A DNA stretch of 64,000 nt from Shewanella psychropiezotolerans (GTDB taxonomy: Bacteria > Pseudomonadota > Gammaproteobacteria > Enterobacterales > Shewanellaceae). The notes under the pieces are model-generated. The model did no database searches, was not told where the DNA came from, and saw only the letters and a list, made by a program, of their open reading frames with translations. A program made the position numbers and the translations under genes. The stretch is taken from positions 5,758,001-5,822,000 of the forward strand of contig NZ_CP041614.1 in the NCBI RefSeq assembly GCF_007197555.1, read 5' to 3'. Positions 1 through 11,496 of this stretch are shown piece by piece; the stretch's first letter is position 1; the number at the start of each line of letters is the position of its first letter.

Positions 1-3000
1 GGCCAGACGCTGACCCGTACCATCACAGTGACCAGTGCCGATGGCACCGCCTCACACAACGTGATCATCACCATTGTCGGCGCCAACGACCCGGCTGACA
101 TCACCGTCGGCCAGGGCGATAGCGATGCCGGTACCGTCACTGAAGATGGTCTGACTGACAGCGATGTCGATACCGTTGAAATGGTCTCTGGCAGCTTGAC
201 CGTCACCGATGTCGATACTGGCGAAGCGGTATTCCAGGTACAATCTGATGTCGCCGATGGCAACTATGGTAGCTTTAGCATCGACGCTGACGGCAACTGG
301 AGTTACACACTTAATAACGACCATGCAGATGTGCAGTCACTGACTGACGGCCAGACGCTGACCCGCACCATCACAGTGACCAGTGCCGATGGCACCGCCT
401 CACACAACGTGATCATCACCATTGTCGGCGCCAACGACCCGGCTGACATCACCGTTGGCCAAGGCGATAGCGATGCCGGCACCGTCACTGAAAATGGCGC
501 AACCGATACCGATGCAGTGACCGTTGAAATGGTCTCTGGCAGCTTGACCGTCACCGATGTGGATACTGGCGAAGCGGTATTCCAGGTACAAACTGATGTC
601 GCCGATGGCAACTACGGTAGCTTTAGCATCGACGCTGACGGCAACTGGACTTACACCCTAAATAACAGCCATGCAGATGTGCAGTCACTGACTGACGGCC
701 AGACGCTGACCCGTACCATCACAGTGACCAGTGCCGATGGCACCGCCTCACACAACGTGATCATCACCATTGTCGGCGCCAACGACCCGGCTGACATCAC
801 CGTTGGCCAAGGCGATAGCGATGCCGGCACCGTCACTGAAAATGGCGCAACCGATACCGATGCAGTGACCGTTGAAATGGTCTCTGGCAGCTTGACCGTC
901 ACCGACGTAGACAGCGGCGAAGCGGTATTCCAGGTACAAACTGATGTCGCCGATGACAACTACGGTAGCTTTAGCATCGACGCTGACGGCAACTGGAGTT
1001 ACACCCTAAATAACAGCCACGCCGATGTGCAGTCACTGACTGACGGCCAGACGCTGACCCGTACCATCACAGTGACCAGTGCCGATGGCACCGCCTCACA
1101 CAACGTGATCATCACCATTGTCGGCGCCAACGACCCGGCTGACATCACCGTCGGCCAGGGCGATAGCGATGCCGGTACCGTCACTGAAGATGGTCTGACT
1201 GACAGCGATGTCGATACCGTTGAAATGGTCTCTGGCAGCTTGACCGTCACCGATGTGGATACTGGCGAAGCGGTATTCCAGGTACAATCTGATGTGGCCG
1301 ATGGCAACTATGGTAGCTTTAGCATTGATGCTGACGGCAACTGGACTTACACACTTAATAACGACCATGCAGATGTGCAGTCACTGACTGACGGCCAGAC
1401 GCTGACCCGTACCATCACAGTGACCAGTGCCGATGGCACCGCCTCACACAACGTGATCATCACCATTGTCGGCGCCAACGACCCGGCTGACATCACCGTC
1501 GGCCAGGGCGATAGCGATGCCGGCACCGTCACTGAAGATGGCGCAACCGATACCGATGCAGTGACCGTTGAAATGGTCTCTGGCAGCTTGACCGTCACCG
1601 ACGTCGACAGCGGCGAAGCGGTATTCCAGGTACAATCTGATGTCGCCGATGGCAACTATGGTAGCTTTAGCATCGACGCTGACGGCAACTGGAGTTACAC
1701 ACTTAATAACGACCATGCAGATGTGCAGTCACTGACTGACGGCCAGACGCTGACCCGTACCATCACAGTGACCAGTGCCGATGGCACCGCCTCACACAAC
1801 GTGATCATCACCATTGTGGTGCCAACGACCCGGCTGACATCACCGTCGGCCAGGGCGATAGCGATGCCGGTACCGTCACTGAAGATGGCGCAACCGATAC
1901 CGATGCAGTGACCGTTGAAATGGTTTCAGGCAGCTTGACCGTCACCGACGTGGATACTGGCGAAGCGGTCTTCCAGGTACAAACTGTGTCGCCGATGGCA
2001 ACTATGGTAGCTTTAGCATCGACGCTGACGGCAACTGGAGTTACACACTTAATAACGACCATGCAGATGTGCAGTCACTGACTGACGGCCAGACGCTGAC
2101 CCGTACCATCACAGTGACCAGTGCCGATGGCACCGCCTCACACAACGTGAACATCACCATTGTCGGTGCCAACGACCCGGCTGACATCACCGTTGGCCAA
2201 GGCGATAGCGATGCCGGCACCGTCACTGAAGATGGCGCAACCGATACCGATGCAGTGACCGTTGAAATGGTCTCTGGCAGCTTGACCGTCACCGATGTCG
2301 ATACTGGCGAAGCGGTATTCCAGGTACAATCTGATGTCGCCGATGGCAACTATGGTAGCTTTAGCATCGACGCTGACGGCAACTGGACTTACACACTTAA
2401 TAACGACCACGCCGATGTCAGTCACTGACTGACGGCCAGACGCTGACCCGTACCATCACAGTGACCAGTGCCGATGGCACCGCCTCACACAACGTGATCA
2501 TCACCATTGTCGGTGCCAACGACCCGGCTGACATCACCGTTGGCCAAGGCGATAGCGATGCCGGCACCGTCACTGAAGATGGCGCAACCGATACCGATGC
2601 AGTGACCGTTGAAATGGTCTCTGGCAGCTTGACCGTCACCGATGTGGATACTGGCGAAGCGGTATTCCAGGTACAATCTGATGTCGCCGATGGCAACTAC
2701 GGTAGCTTTAGCATCGACGCTGACGGCAACTGGACTTACACACTTAATAACGACCATGCAGATGTGCAGTCACTGACTGACGGCCAGACGCTGACCCGTA
2801 CCATCACAGTGACCAGTGCCGATGGCACCGCCTCACACAACGTGATCATCACCATTGTCGGTGCCAACGACCCGGCTGACATCACCGTTGGCCAAGGCGA
2901 TAGCGATGCCGGCACCGTCACTGAAGATGGCGCAACCGATACCGATGCAGTGACCGTTGAAATGGTCTCTGGCAGCTTGACCGTCACCGATGTGGATACT

Positions 3001-4163
3001 GGCGAAGCGGTATTCCAGGTACAATCTGATGTCGCCGATGGCAACTACGGTAGCTTTAGCATCGACGCTGACGGCAACTGGACTTACACACTTAATAACG
3101 ACCATGCAGATGTGCAGTCACTGACTGACGGCCAGACGCTGACCCGTACCATCACAGTGACCAGTGCCGATGGCACCGCCTCACACAACGTGATCATCAC
3201 CATTGTCGGCGCCAACGACCCGGCTGACATCACCGTTGGCCAAGGCGATAGCGATGCCGGCACCGTCACTGAAGATGGCGCAACCGATACCGATGCAGTG
3301 ACCGTTGAAATGGTCTCTGGCAGCTTGACCGTCACCGATGTGGATACTGGCGAAGCGGTATTCCAGGTACAATCTGATGTCGCCGATGGCAACTACGGTA
3401 GCTTTAGCATCGACGCTGACGGCAACTGGACTTACACACTTAATAACGACCATGCAGATGTGCAGTCACTGACTGACGGCCAGACGCTGACCCGTACCAT
3501 CACAGTGACCAGTGCCGATGGCACCGCCTCACACAACGTGATCATCACCATTGTCGGCGCCAACGACCCGGCTGACATCACCGTCGGCCAGGGCGATAGC
3601 GATGCCGGCACCGTCACTGAAGATGGTCTGACTGACAGCGATGTCGATACCGTTGAAATGGTCTCTGGCAGCTTGACCGTCACCGATGTCGATACTGGCG
3701 AAGCGGTATTCCAGGTACAATCTGATGTGCCGATGGCAACTACGGTAGCTTTAGCATCGACGCTGACGGCAACTGGAGTTACACCTTAATAACGACCATG
3801 CAGATGTGCAGTCACTGACTGACGGCCAGACGCTGACCCGTACCATCACAGTGACCAGTGCCGATGGCACCGCCTCACACAACGTGATCATCACCATTGT
3901 CGGCGCCAACGACCCGGCTGACATCACCGTTGGCCAAGGCGATAGCGATGCCGGCACCGTCACTGAAGATGGCGACTGACAGCGATGTCGATACCGTTGA
4001 AATGGTCTCTGGCAGCTTGACCGTCACCGACGTCGACAGCGGCGAAGCGGTATTCCAGGTACAAACTGATGTCGCCGATGGCAACTACGGTAGCTTTAGC
4101 ATCGACGCTGACGGCAACTGGAGTTACACCTTAATAACGACCACGCCGATGTGCAGTCACTGA
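1..4163 (+). pseudogene. bpfA: Frame-broken upstream part of the BpfA/LapA-type adhesin (VCBS region)
   Basis: This is the same coding sequence as the long ORF that follows, but the frame is interrupted seven times by deletions relative to flanking repeat copies. They lie at about 1818 (gtggtgcc for gtcggtgcc), 1985 (actgtgtcg for actgatgtcg), 2418 (gatgtcagtc for gatgtgcagtc), 3728 (gatgtgccg), 3785 (acaccttaat), 3973 (two bases missing) and 4130 (acaccttaat again). Open pieces are 1-1911, 2069-2428, 2461-3789, the second half of 3897-4163, then 4151 onward. Adding back the eight bases gives one continuous frame from base 1 to 11386. The N-terminus, with the retention module and the expected BpfG cleavage site, lies left of the window. 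I think these breaks are assembly or consensus errors in a hard repeat; a truly broken adhesin is the alternative. Confidence 0.8.
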
Positions 4164-7055
4164 CTGACGGCCAGACGCTGACCCGTACCATCACAGTGAC
4201 CAGTGCCGATGGCACCGCCTCACACAACGTGATCATCACCATTGTCGGCGCCAACGACCCGGCTGACATCACCGTTGGCCAAGGCGATAGCGATGCCGGC
4301 ACCGTCACTGAAGATGGCGCAACCGATACCGATGCAGTGACCGTTGAAATGGTCTCTGGCAGCTTGACCGTCACCGATGTCGATACTGGCGAAGCGGTAT
4401 TCCAGGTACAATCTGATGTGGCCGATGGCAACTACGGTAGCTTTAGCATCGACGCTGACGGCAACTGGAGTTACACACTTAATAACGACCATGCAGATGT
4501 GCAGTCACTGACTGACGGCCAGACGCTGACCCGTACCATCACAGTGACCAGTGCCGATGGCACCGCCTCACACAACGTGATCATCACCATTGTCGGTGCC
4601 AACGACCCGGCTGACATCACCGTTGGCCAAGGCGATAGCGATGCCGGCACCGTCACTGAAGATGGCGCAACCGATACCGATGCAGTGACCGTTGAAATGG
4701 TCTCTGGCAGCTTGACCGTCACCGATGTGGATACTGGCGAAGCGGTATTCCAGGTACAATCTGATGTCGCCGATGGCAACTATGGTAGCTTTAGCATCGA
4801 CGCTGACGGCAACTGGAGTTACACACTTAATAACGACCACGCCGATGTGCAGTCACTGACTGACGGCCAGACGCTGACCCGTACCATCACAGTGACCAGT
4901 GCCGATGGCACCGCCTCACACAACGTGATCATCACCATTGTCGGCGCCAACGACCCGGCTGACATCACCGTCGGCCAGGGCGATAGCGATGCCGGTACCG
5001 TCACTGAAGATGGCGCAACCGATACCGATGCAGTGACCGTTGAAATGGTCTCTGGCAGCTTGACCGTCACCGATGTCGATACTGGCGAAGCGGTATTCCA
5101 GGTACAATCTGATGTGGCCGATGGCAACTACGGTAGCTTTAGCATCGACGCTGACGGCAACTGGAGTTACACACTTAATAACGACCATGCAGATGTGCAG
5201 TCACTGACTGACGGCCAGACGCTGACCCGTACCATCACAGTGACCAGTGCCGATGGCACCGCCTCACACAACGTGATCATCACCATTGTCGGTGCCAACG
5301 ACCCGGCTGACATCACCGTTGGCCAAGGCGATAGCGATGCCGGCACCGTCACTGAAGATGGCGCAACCGATACCGATGCAGTGACCGTTGAAATGGTCTC
5401 TGGCAGCTTGACCGTCACCGATGTGGATACTGGCGAAGCGGTATTCCAGGTACAATCTGATGTCGCCGATGGCAACTACGGTAGCTTTAGCATCGACGCT
5501 GACGGCAACTGGAGTTACACACTTAATAACGACCACGCCGATGTGCAGTCACTGACTGACGGCCAGACGCTGACCCGTACCATCACAGTGACCAGTGCCG
5601 ATGGCACCGCCTCACACAACGTGATCATCACCATTGTCGGCGCCAACGACCCGGCTGACATCACCGTCGGCCAGGGCGATAGCGATGCCGGTACCGTCAC
5701 TGAAGATGGTCTGACTGACAGCGATGTCGATACCGTTGAAATGGTCTCTGGCAGCTTGACCGTCACCGATGTCGATACTGGCGAAGCGGTATTCCAGGTA
5801 CAATCTGATGTCGCCGATGGCAACTATGGTAGCTTTAGCATCGACGCTGACGGCAACTGGACTTACACACTTAATAACGACCACGCCGATGTTCAGTCAC
5901 TGACTGACGGCCAGACGCTGACCCGTACCATCACAGTGACCAGTGCCGATGGCACCGCCTCACACAACGTGATCATCACCATTGTCGGTGCCAACGACCC
6001 GGCTGACATCACCGTTGGCCAAGGCGATAGCGATGCCGGCACCGTCACTGAAGATGGCGCAACCGATACCGATGCAGTGACCGTTGAAATGGTCTCTGGC
6101 AGCTTGACCGTCACCGATGTGGATACTGGCGAAGCGGTATTCCAGGTACAATCTGATGTCGCCGATGGCAACTACGGTAGCTTTAGCATCGACGCTGACG
6201 GCAACTGGACTTACACACTTAATAACGACCATGCAGATGTGCAGTCACTGACTGACGGCCAGACGCTGACCCGTACCATCACAGTGACCAGTGCCGATGG
6301 CACCGCCTCACACAACGTGATCATCACCATTGTCGGCGCCAACGACCCGGCTGACATCACCGTCGGCCAGGGCGATAGCGATGCCGGTACCGTCACTGAA
6401 GATGGCGCAACCGATACCGATGTCGATACTGTTGAATCGGTCTCTGGCAGCTTGACCGTCACCGACGTCGACAGCGGCGAAGCGGTATTCCAGGTACAAA
6501 CTGATGTCGCCGATGGCAACTACGGTAGCTTTAGCATCGACGCTGACGGCAACTGGACTTACACACTTAATAACGACCATGCAGATGTGCAGTCACTGAC
6601 TGACGGCCAGACGCTGACCCGTACCATCACAGTGACCAGTGCCGATGGCACCGCCTCACACAACGTGATCATCACCATTGTCGGTGCCAACGACCCGGCT
6701 GACATCACCGTCGGCCAGGGCGATAGCGATGCCGGTACCGTCACTGAAGATGGTGCAACCGATACCGATGCAGTGACCGTTGAAATGGTCTCTGGCAGCT
6801 TGACCGTCACCGACGTCGACAGCGGCGAAGCGGTATTCCAGGTACAATCTGATGTGGCCGATGGCAACTACGGTAGCTTTAGCATCGACGCTGACGGCAA
6901 CTGGAGTTACACCCTAAATAACAGCCACGCCGATGTGCAGTCACTGACTGACGGCCAGACGCTGACCCGCACCATCACAGTGACCAGTGCCGATGGCACC
7001 GCCTCACACAACGTGATCATCACCATTGTCGGCGCCAACGACCCGGCTGACATCA
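1..7055 (+). repeat. Tandem 348-bp VCBS repeat array
   Basis: At least 20 near-identical units of 348 bp (116 codons) plus a partial last unit. The unit landmark ggccagacgctg recurs at 1, 349, 697, 1045, 1393, 1741, 2087, 2434, 2782, 3130, 3478, 3824, 4169, 4517, 4865, 5213, 5561, 5909, 6257, 6605 and 6953. Spacing is exactly 348 except where bases are missing. The array runs off the left edge, so copy number is a minimum. Each unit encodes one VCBS domain, with recognisable stretches DADGNWSYTLNN and SADGTASHNVIITI. Units differ mainly in a linker of two types (GLTDSDVDTVEM or GATDTDAVTVEM) and in scattered synonymous changes, which suggests recent amplification or gene conversion. Confidence 0.97.
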
Positions 7056-10000
7056 CAACAACTACCAATGCTCGAGTCTCAGAAGAGGGCCTCACTGATG
7101 GCCTAGTTGATGACACTGGTGATACAGATACGACGAATGCTATTGCTGCAAGTGGTATTATCAGTATTGAAGATGTTGATGGTGATACGCTGACTGTCGC
7201 CTTGTCAGGTCCTACTTCTCCACTAACTTCCGGCGGCATAACGGTTCAGTGGTCTTGGGATGCAGGTTCACAAACTCTTACAGGTTTCATTGGTACTTCA
7301 GGTGAAAACTCTTACCTTGAAGTGATGTCTGTAGTGCTTACGGCTCCTGCAGGTAATACACCTGGAGATTGGGGCTACGATGTAACCTTACTGGCTCCAG
7401 TCGATCACACAAATGCAACTAGTGAAGACAACATATCATTAGACTTCGGCATTTCAGTCGATGATGGGAATGGCTCTATAACCAACGGAAACTTTACCGT
7501 TACGATTGAGGATGATGCTCCGGAGATTACCGATTCAGCTGCAGAAGTTGTTACCGACATAGATATTCCAGATAGTCTTATTGGTGAATTCTCGCTCACT
7601 GGTCAAAGTGGTAACTCTAGCTCTATTGATTTTGATGGTTTCACTATTACAGCTCGAGGATTCACATCTTCTACAGATTCAACATTGATTGATGCCAGCG
7701 TCAACAGTACCAGTAATGGCATTGGCGTTAACAGTGTAGGATCCCCTTACCACAATATCTCCAACGAAGTAGATTTCCGTAAGTTTGCCGATGGTTCAGA
7801 AGCCTCCGAAGAGATAATCATCACATTAGATCCAGGTACCGTGGCTTATGGCGTTAACATTGAGTTTGCCAATATGTTTGGTGGGGAGCTTGAAGTTGGC
7901 GTGGTTGAGTTTTATCGAGATGGCCAGCTAATCGCAACACAAACATTTAGCTCGGATGCATCAGATGGTAACTATGCCGCAGTCTTTGAGGTGCTCCAGG
8001 GGGGCTTCGATCAGCTAGTAATCAAGTCAACCGATAATGGGTTCAATGCCGCACACGGTGACAATAGCGATATAACAATCAAGTCTATCGAATTCCTCGG
8101 TACCGATGCACAAGCCATTGGTTATGCATCCGGAGAAGTCGATACTCATTGGGGAGCCGATGGTTTTGGCTCACTTGTATTTACGGGGAGTGATGAAAAT
8201 GCTCTGCTGACTGCAAGTGGTGAAACGATTCTAATGACTCAGTCTGATAATACCATGCTGGGACAAACGGCCTCTGGTGAGCTTATTTTTAAAGTCGAAT
8301 TCACCCCAGCGACTGGCCAGTGGGAGTTTTATCAATACCAGGCGATGCAAAGCCCATCTGACAGTCAGATAGACTTCAATGTTGTAGCTACTGATGGTGA
8401 CGGTGACAGTGTAACGGGTCACTTTGCTATCACACCTCATGTCGATGCCGCTCCTATAACAATTGATGGTTCAGTTCAAGGCACTGAGGATACAGCGCTT
8501 ATCTTGCAGTGGAGTGACTTCAACGTCAGTGACACAGATACGGCGAAAGCTAACCTATCGATTAGAACAACAAACCTTCCAAACGCCGCCAATGGTAGCT
8601 TACAGTATCTCAACAATGGCTCTTGGGAGGCTGTTGCGGTTGGTATGCTATTAAGCTCTGCTATGTTTGATGCAGGCCAAGTCCGATTTGTTCCAAATGA
8701 CGATCAGGCCGATGGTAATCAAGGTAGTATAGGTAACCGTGGTGACGCACTGGCTGAATTTGATTATGTTGCGACAGACGGAACAACCGATAGTAATGCC
8801 TCTACCGTTACTATTAATATTACAGCAGACGCTGATGCACCAGTTCTATCAGCATCTGCTGGCGACTTGGTTTGGATTGATAAGACTCCGATGGATACCA
8901 GTGTTCCAGCTAGTGTTCAAGTTAATGATGTGGTGTTTGGCACTAATATCGAGGCGGTATTAGCTGGCCAACATGCAGTCTCTGGGAATGAGAACTCATT
9001 CATTGAAGGTAGTGAGAATGCTCAAAACTCACTCAGTGGGGGCACTGGCAACGATATATTAATTGGCGGCGCACAAGCTGACTCATTGCATGGCAATGCA
9101 GGTGATGACATCTTCATCGGCGGCGGGCAAAATGACTCTATCTACGGTGGTTCAGGAACTGATACAGCCATCTACTCGGGTAACTTTGCCGACTACACCA
9201 TAACTAATCACTTTGATCATTCAGTAACGCCGTATCTACTAATCAATGATAGTCGAGGAGTTGATGCCAGCTCGGTCAATACAACAAACTTAGATGCGGG
9301 TGACCACCTTTATCAAGTTGAGCGTCTGATATTTGCTGACAGCGTTTATGTCGTTGGTCCTGATGGCTCTCTGACTCAAGTACAGCTTAAAGAAATCCCA
9401 CTGGATATTGACGTTGCTTTAACCGATAACGATGGAAGTGAAACCCTATCGGAAGTAACTATTAGCGGCGTACCAAATGGCGTTTATCTATCAGCTGGAG
9501 TCAATAATGGTAACGGTAGTTGGACACTAACGACTGCTGAGCTAAACGATCTAAAACTTCAAGTAGAAGAAGATTATGCTGGCGATTTAGAGTTTGCCTT
9601 AACCGTTAGCGTAACTAGCACTGAGTTCAGCAATAATGATTCCGAGACAAGTTCAGTACCGCTAAACATTTCATTGCGCGACTATGCCCAAGACAATGGC
9701 TCATATGGCGATGACAATATTACAGGCACAGAAAACCATGACGTCATTGTCAGTGATTCCACGGGTATTCAAGTTGTTGAAGGTGAAAACTACAATATCG
9801 CCTTTATTCTTGATTCATCTGGCAGCATGGGAAGCAGTAATGTCAATACCGCAAAAGCTCAGCTTTTGGAGGTATTCAATACTCTCAAGGCTAGCGCTGC
9901 TGGTGCTCATGCCGGTGTGGTAAACATTCTGCTCGTCGATTTCGATACCGGCACTAAAGTTAATGTTTCAGTTGATTTATCTGATTCAAATGCTATCTCC

Positions 10001-11386
10001 AACTTAGAAGGTGCACTTGATACCATCTATAGCGGTGGCAGAACGAACTATGAAGCTGCATTTGAAGTTGTCACAGAATGGTTTAACAACGGTGAAGCTG
10101 CGTCAAACGATGGTACTAATCTTACTTACTTCATCACCGATGGTGAAACCAACAACTATGTTGTCGACACCTCACCGGATAATGTTTGGGTTTACAATCC
10201 ATCAGGATCCCAAAATGATAAGCATTTATCAGACTTACTTTCAGATTACGTTCCAGGCCAAGAACTTGTACATGCAGGTAAAGTGATCGTAGATGAATAC
10301 GGCAATGTAAACTATTGGTATAAAGATGGCAGCCAGTGGAAGAGCAGCTTGCAAGGCGCCTTAAAAGAGGATGCTAATGGGAACTATGTTGTTAGCCTGA
10401 TAACCAATGGGTCAGATGCAGAAGCTGAAGCGCAAGCATTAGCTGCATTTTCTGTTCTCAATACCGTATCTGAAGTTGAAGCCATCGGTATTGGCAGTGG
10501 AATTGATTTAGATGATTTGATTCCATATGACTCAGATGGTCAGGCTCATGCCAATATCAATGCATCCGATCTCGCCAACATCATTCTGGGTTCAGAGCAA
10601 ACACTGATTCAAGGCGATGATACCGTCGACGCAGCAGCTGGTAATGACATCATCTTCGGCGACTTGGTTAAATTCGATAATATCGAAGGCCAAGGTTATA
10701 CGGCACTACAAAAGTACGTAGCTCAAGAGACCAGCCAGAACCTTGCAGATGTTTCAGTGCAAGATGTCCATGAATTTGTCACAGCAAACCCAGGAGTATT
10801 CGATGTGTCTCGCACCGATGACGGCGCAGATACAATCTATGGCGGGGAAGGAAATGATCTCCTCTTCGGCCAAGGCGGTAACGATGTCCTTATCGGGGGT
10901 CTAGGTGATGATATCCTTATTGGCGGACTCGGTGACGATACACTGACTGGTGGAACGAATACAAATGACATAGGTGCCGATACCTTTGTTTGGTCTGCAG
11001 GCTCTACGGGAACCGATCACATTACCGACTTCAATCTCGGAGAAGATAAGCTAGACCTTAGTGACCTATTACAAGGTGAAAATGCCGGTAATCTGGGTCA
11101 GTACCTGCATTTCACTGTGAATAATGGTACGACGACGATCGAAATTGATGCGAATCATGATGGTAATGTCGATCAACTAATCGTTCTCGATGGTGTCGAC
11201 CTATCCACGGCATATGGTGCGACTGATGAAGCAATAATTAATGGTTTGCTCGGTAACAATGGTGATGGTGCTCTGATCATAGATAATCAAGCTTCTGCAT
11301 CGTCTAGCTCAACAGCGTTTGCCTATAATTCAGGATCGGAGTCTAACTCACAACAAGATGAACAAATCCAGCACCTAATTCCTTAA
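4151..11386 (+). CDS. bpfA: Giant RTX adhesin, C-terminal part (BpfA/LapA family, VCBS-vWA-RTX)
   Basis: This is the C-terminal 2411 residues of a secreted surface adhesin that mediates biofilm attachment. VCBS repeats fill residues 1 to about 968 and a non-repetitive T1SS-type region follows. A first block of glycine-rich Ca-binding nonapeptides (GGTGNDILIGG, GNAGDDIFIGG) sits near residue 1630. A von Willebrand A domain starts near 1880 with a MIDAS motif DSSGS. A second RTX block (GGEGNDLLFGQGGND, GGLGDDILIGG) lies near 2230-2275, followed by an acidic, serine-rich C-terminus expected to carry the type I secretion signal. The ORF start here is only where the frame reopens inside a VCBS unit; the gene begins upstream. 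Base usage changes sharply at about 7056, from the homogenised array to more AT-rich unique sequence. The secretion genes follow directly, and LapA/BpfA proteins are held by an N-terminal plug and released by the LapG/BpfG protease. Confidence 0.93.
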   Translation: MQSLTDGQTLTRTITVTSADGTASHNVIITIVGANDPADITVGQGDSDAGTVTEDGATDTDAVTVEMVSGSLTVTDVDTGEAVFQVQSDVADGNYGSFSIDADGNWSYTLNNDHADVQSLTDGQTLTRTITVTSADGTASHNVIITIVGANDPADITVGQGDSDAGTVTEDGATDTDAVTVEMVSGSLTVTDVDTGEAVFQVQSDVADGNYGSFSIDADGNWSYTLNNDHADVQSLTDGQTLTRTITVTSADGTASHNVIITIVGANDPADITVGQGDSDAGTVTEDGATDTDAVTVEMVSGSLTVTDVDTGEAVFQVQSDVADGNYGSFSIDADGNWSYTLNNDHADVQSLTDGQTLTRTITVTSADGTASHNVIITIVGANDPADITVGQGDSDAGTVTEDGATDTDAVTVEMVSGSLTVTDVDTGEAVFQVQSDVADGNYGSFSIDADGNWSYTLNNDHADVQSLTDGQTLTRTITVTSADGTASHNVIITIVGANDPADITVGQGDSDAGTVTEDGLTDSDVDTVEMVSGSLTVTDVDTGEAVFQVQSDVADGNYGSFSIDADGNWTYTLNNDHADVQSLTDGQTLTRTITVTSADGTASHNVIITIVGANDPADITVGQGDSDAGTVTEDGATDTDAVTVEMVSGSLTVTDVDTGEAVFQVQSDVADGNYGSFSIDADGNWTYTLNNDHADVQSLTDGQTLTRTITVTSADGTASHNVIITIVGANDPADITVGQGDSDAGTVTEDGATDTDVDTVESVSGSLTVTDVDSGEAVFQVQTDVADGNYGSFSIDADGNWTYTLNNDHADVQSLTDGQTLTRTITVTSADGTASHNVIITIVGANDPADITVGQGDSDAGTVTEDGATDTDAVTVEMVSGSLTVTDVDSGEAVFQVQSDVADGNYGSFSIDADGNWSYTLNNSHADVQSLTDGQTLTRTITVTSADGTASHNVIITIVGANDPADITTTTNARVSEEGLTDGLVDDTGDTDTTNAIAASGIISIEDVDGDTLTVALSGPTSPLTSGGITVQWSWDAGSQTLTGFIGTSGENSYLEVMSVVLTAPAGNTPGDWGYDVTLLAPVDHTNATSEDNISLDFGISVDDGNGSITNGNFTVTIEDDAPEITDSAAEVVTDIDIPDSLIGEFSLTGQSGNSSSIDFDGFTITARGFTSSTDSTLIDASVNSTSNGIGVNSVGSPYHNISNEVDFRKFADGSEASEEIIITLDPGTVAYGVNIEFANMFGGELEVGVVEFYRDGQLIATQTFSSDASDGNYAAVFEVLQGGFDQLVIKSTDNGFNAAHGDNSDITIKSIEFLGTDAQAIGYASGEVDTHWGADGFGSLVFTGSDENALLTASGETILMTQSDNTMLGQTASGELIFKVEFTPATGQWEFYQYQAMQSPSDSQIDFNVVATDGDGDSVTGHFAITPHVDAAPITIDGSVQGTEDTALILQWSDFNVSDTDTAKANLSIRTTNLPNAANGSLQYLNNGSWEAVAVGMLLSSAMFDAGQVRFVPNDDQADGNQGSIGNRGDALAEFDYVATDGTTDSNASTVTINITADADAPVLSASAGDLVWIDKTPMDTSVPASVQVNDVVFGTNIEAVLAGQHAVSGNENSFIEGSENAQNSLSGGTGNDILIGGAQADSLHGNAGDDIFIGGGQNDSIYGGSGTDTAIYSGNFADYTITNHFDHSVTPYLLINDSRGVDASSVNTTNLDAGDHLYQVERLIFADSVYVVGPDGSLTQVQLKEIPLDIDVALTDNDGSETLSEVTISGVPNGVYLSAGVNNGNGSWTLTTAELNDLKLQVEEDYAGDLEFALTVSVTSTEFSNNDSETSSVPLNISLRDYAQDNGSYGDDNITGTENHDVIVSDSTGIQVVEGENYNIAFILDSSGSMGSSNVNTAKAQLLEVFNTLKASAAGAHAGVVNILLVDFDTGTKVNVSVDLSDSNAISNLEGALDTIYSGGRTNYEAAFEVVTEWFNNGEAASNDGTNLTYFITDGETNNYVVDTSPDNVWVYNPSGSQNDKHLSDLLSDYVPGQELVHAGKVIVDEYGNVNYWYKDGSQWKSSLQGALKEDANGNYVVSLITNGSDAEAEAQALAAFSVLNTVSEVEAIGIGSGIDLDDLIPYDSDGQAHANINASDLANIILGSEQTLIQGDDTVDAAAGNDIIFGDLVKFDNIEGQGYTALQKYVAQETSQNLADVSVQDVHEFVTANPGVFDVSRTDDGADTIYGGEGNDLLFGQGGNDVLIGGLGDDILIGGLGDDTLTGGTNTNDIGADTFVWSAGSTGTDHITDFNLGEDKLDLSDLLQGENAGNLGQYLHFTVNNGTTTIEIDANHDGNVDQLIVLDGVDLSTAYGATDEAIINGLLGNNGDGALIIDNQASASSSSTAFAYNSGSESNSQQDEQIQHLIP

Positions 11387-11404
11387 ATAAAAATTAAATC
11401 TAAC

Positions 11405-11430
11405 AATGGCCTATAGTAATATAGGTCATT
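11405..11430 (+). terminator. Intercistronic hairpin between adhesin and transporter genes
   Basis: AATGGCCTATA and TATAGGTCATT form a stem with one G-U pair and a 4-nt loop, 19 bases after the adhesin stop. There is no solid T run, so it may be a partial terminator or an mRNA processing or stability element that lowers transporter expression relative to adhesin. Confidence 0.4.
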
Positions 11431-11496
11431 ATGATTAATAATTTCATAATACAAATGCAATAAATTCTTAGCATAATTCTTAAGGATAAGTTTTAG

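Noticed and set aside
52..6867. Dozens of 63-111 residue open frames on the minus strand, repeating every 348 bp
   Set aside because: They are by-products of the codon pattern of the VCBS repeat on the other strand. They recur once per unit and have no ribosome-binding sites.
1..7055. CRISPR-like regular repeat
   Set aside because: The units are contiguous 348-bp coding repeats without unique spacers, and no cas genes are present.
9750..10620. Separate von Willebrand A domain gene
   Set aside because: The domain is in frame within the adhesin, between two RTX blocks, as usual for LapA-type proteins.
1..11386. BpfG (LapG) cleavage site in the adhesin
   Set aside because: The N-terminal region where the site is expected lies left of the window, so it cannot be assessed.
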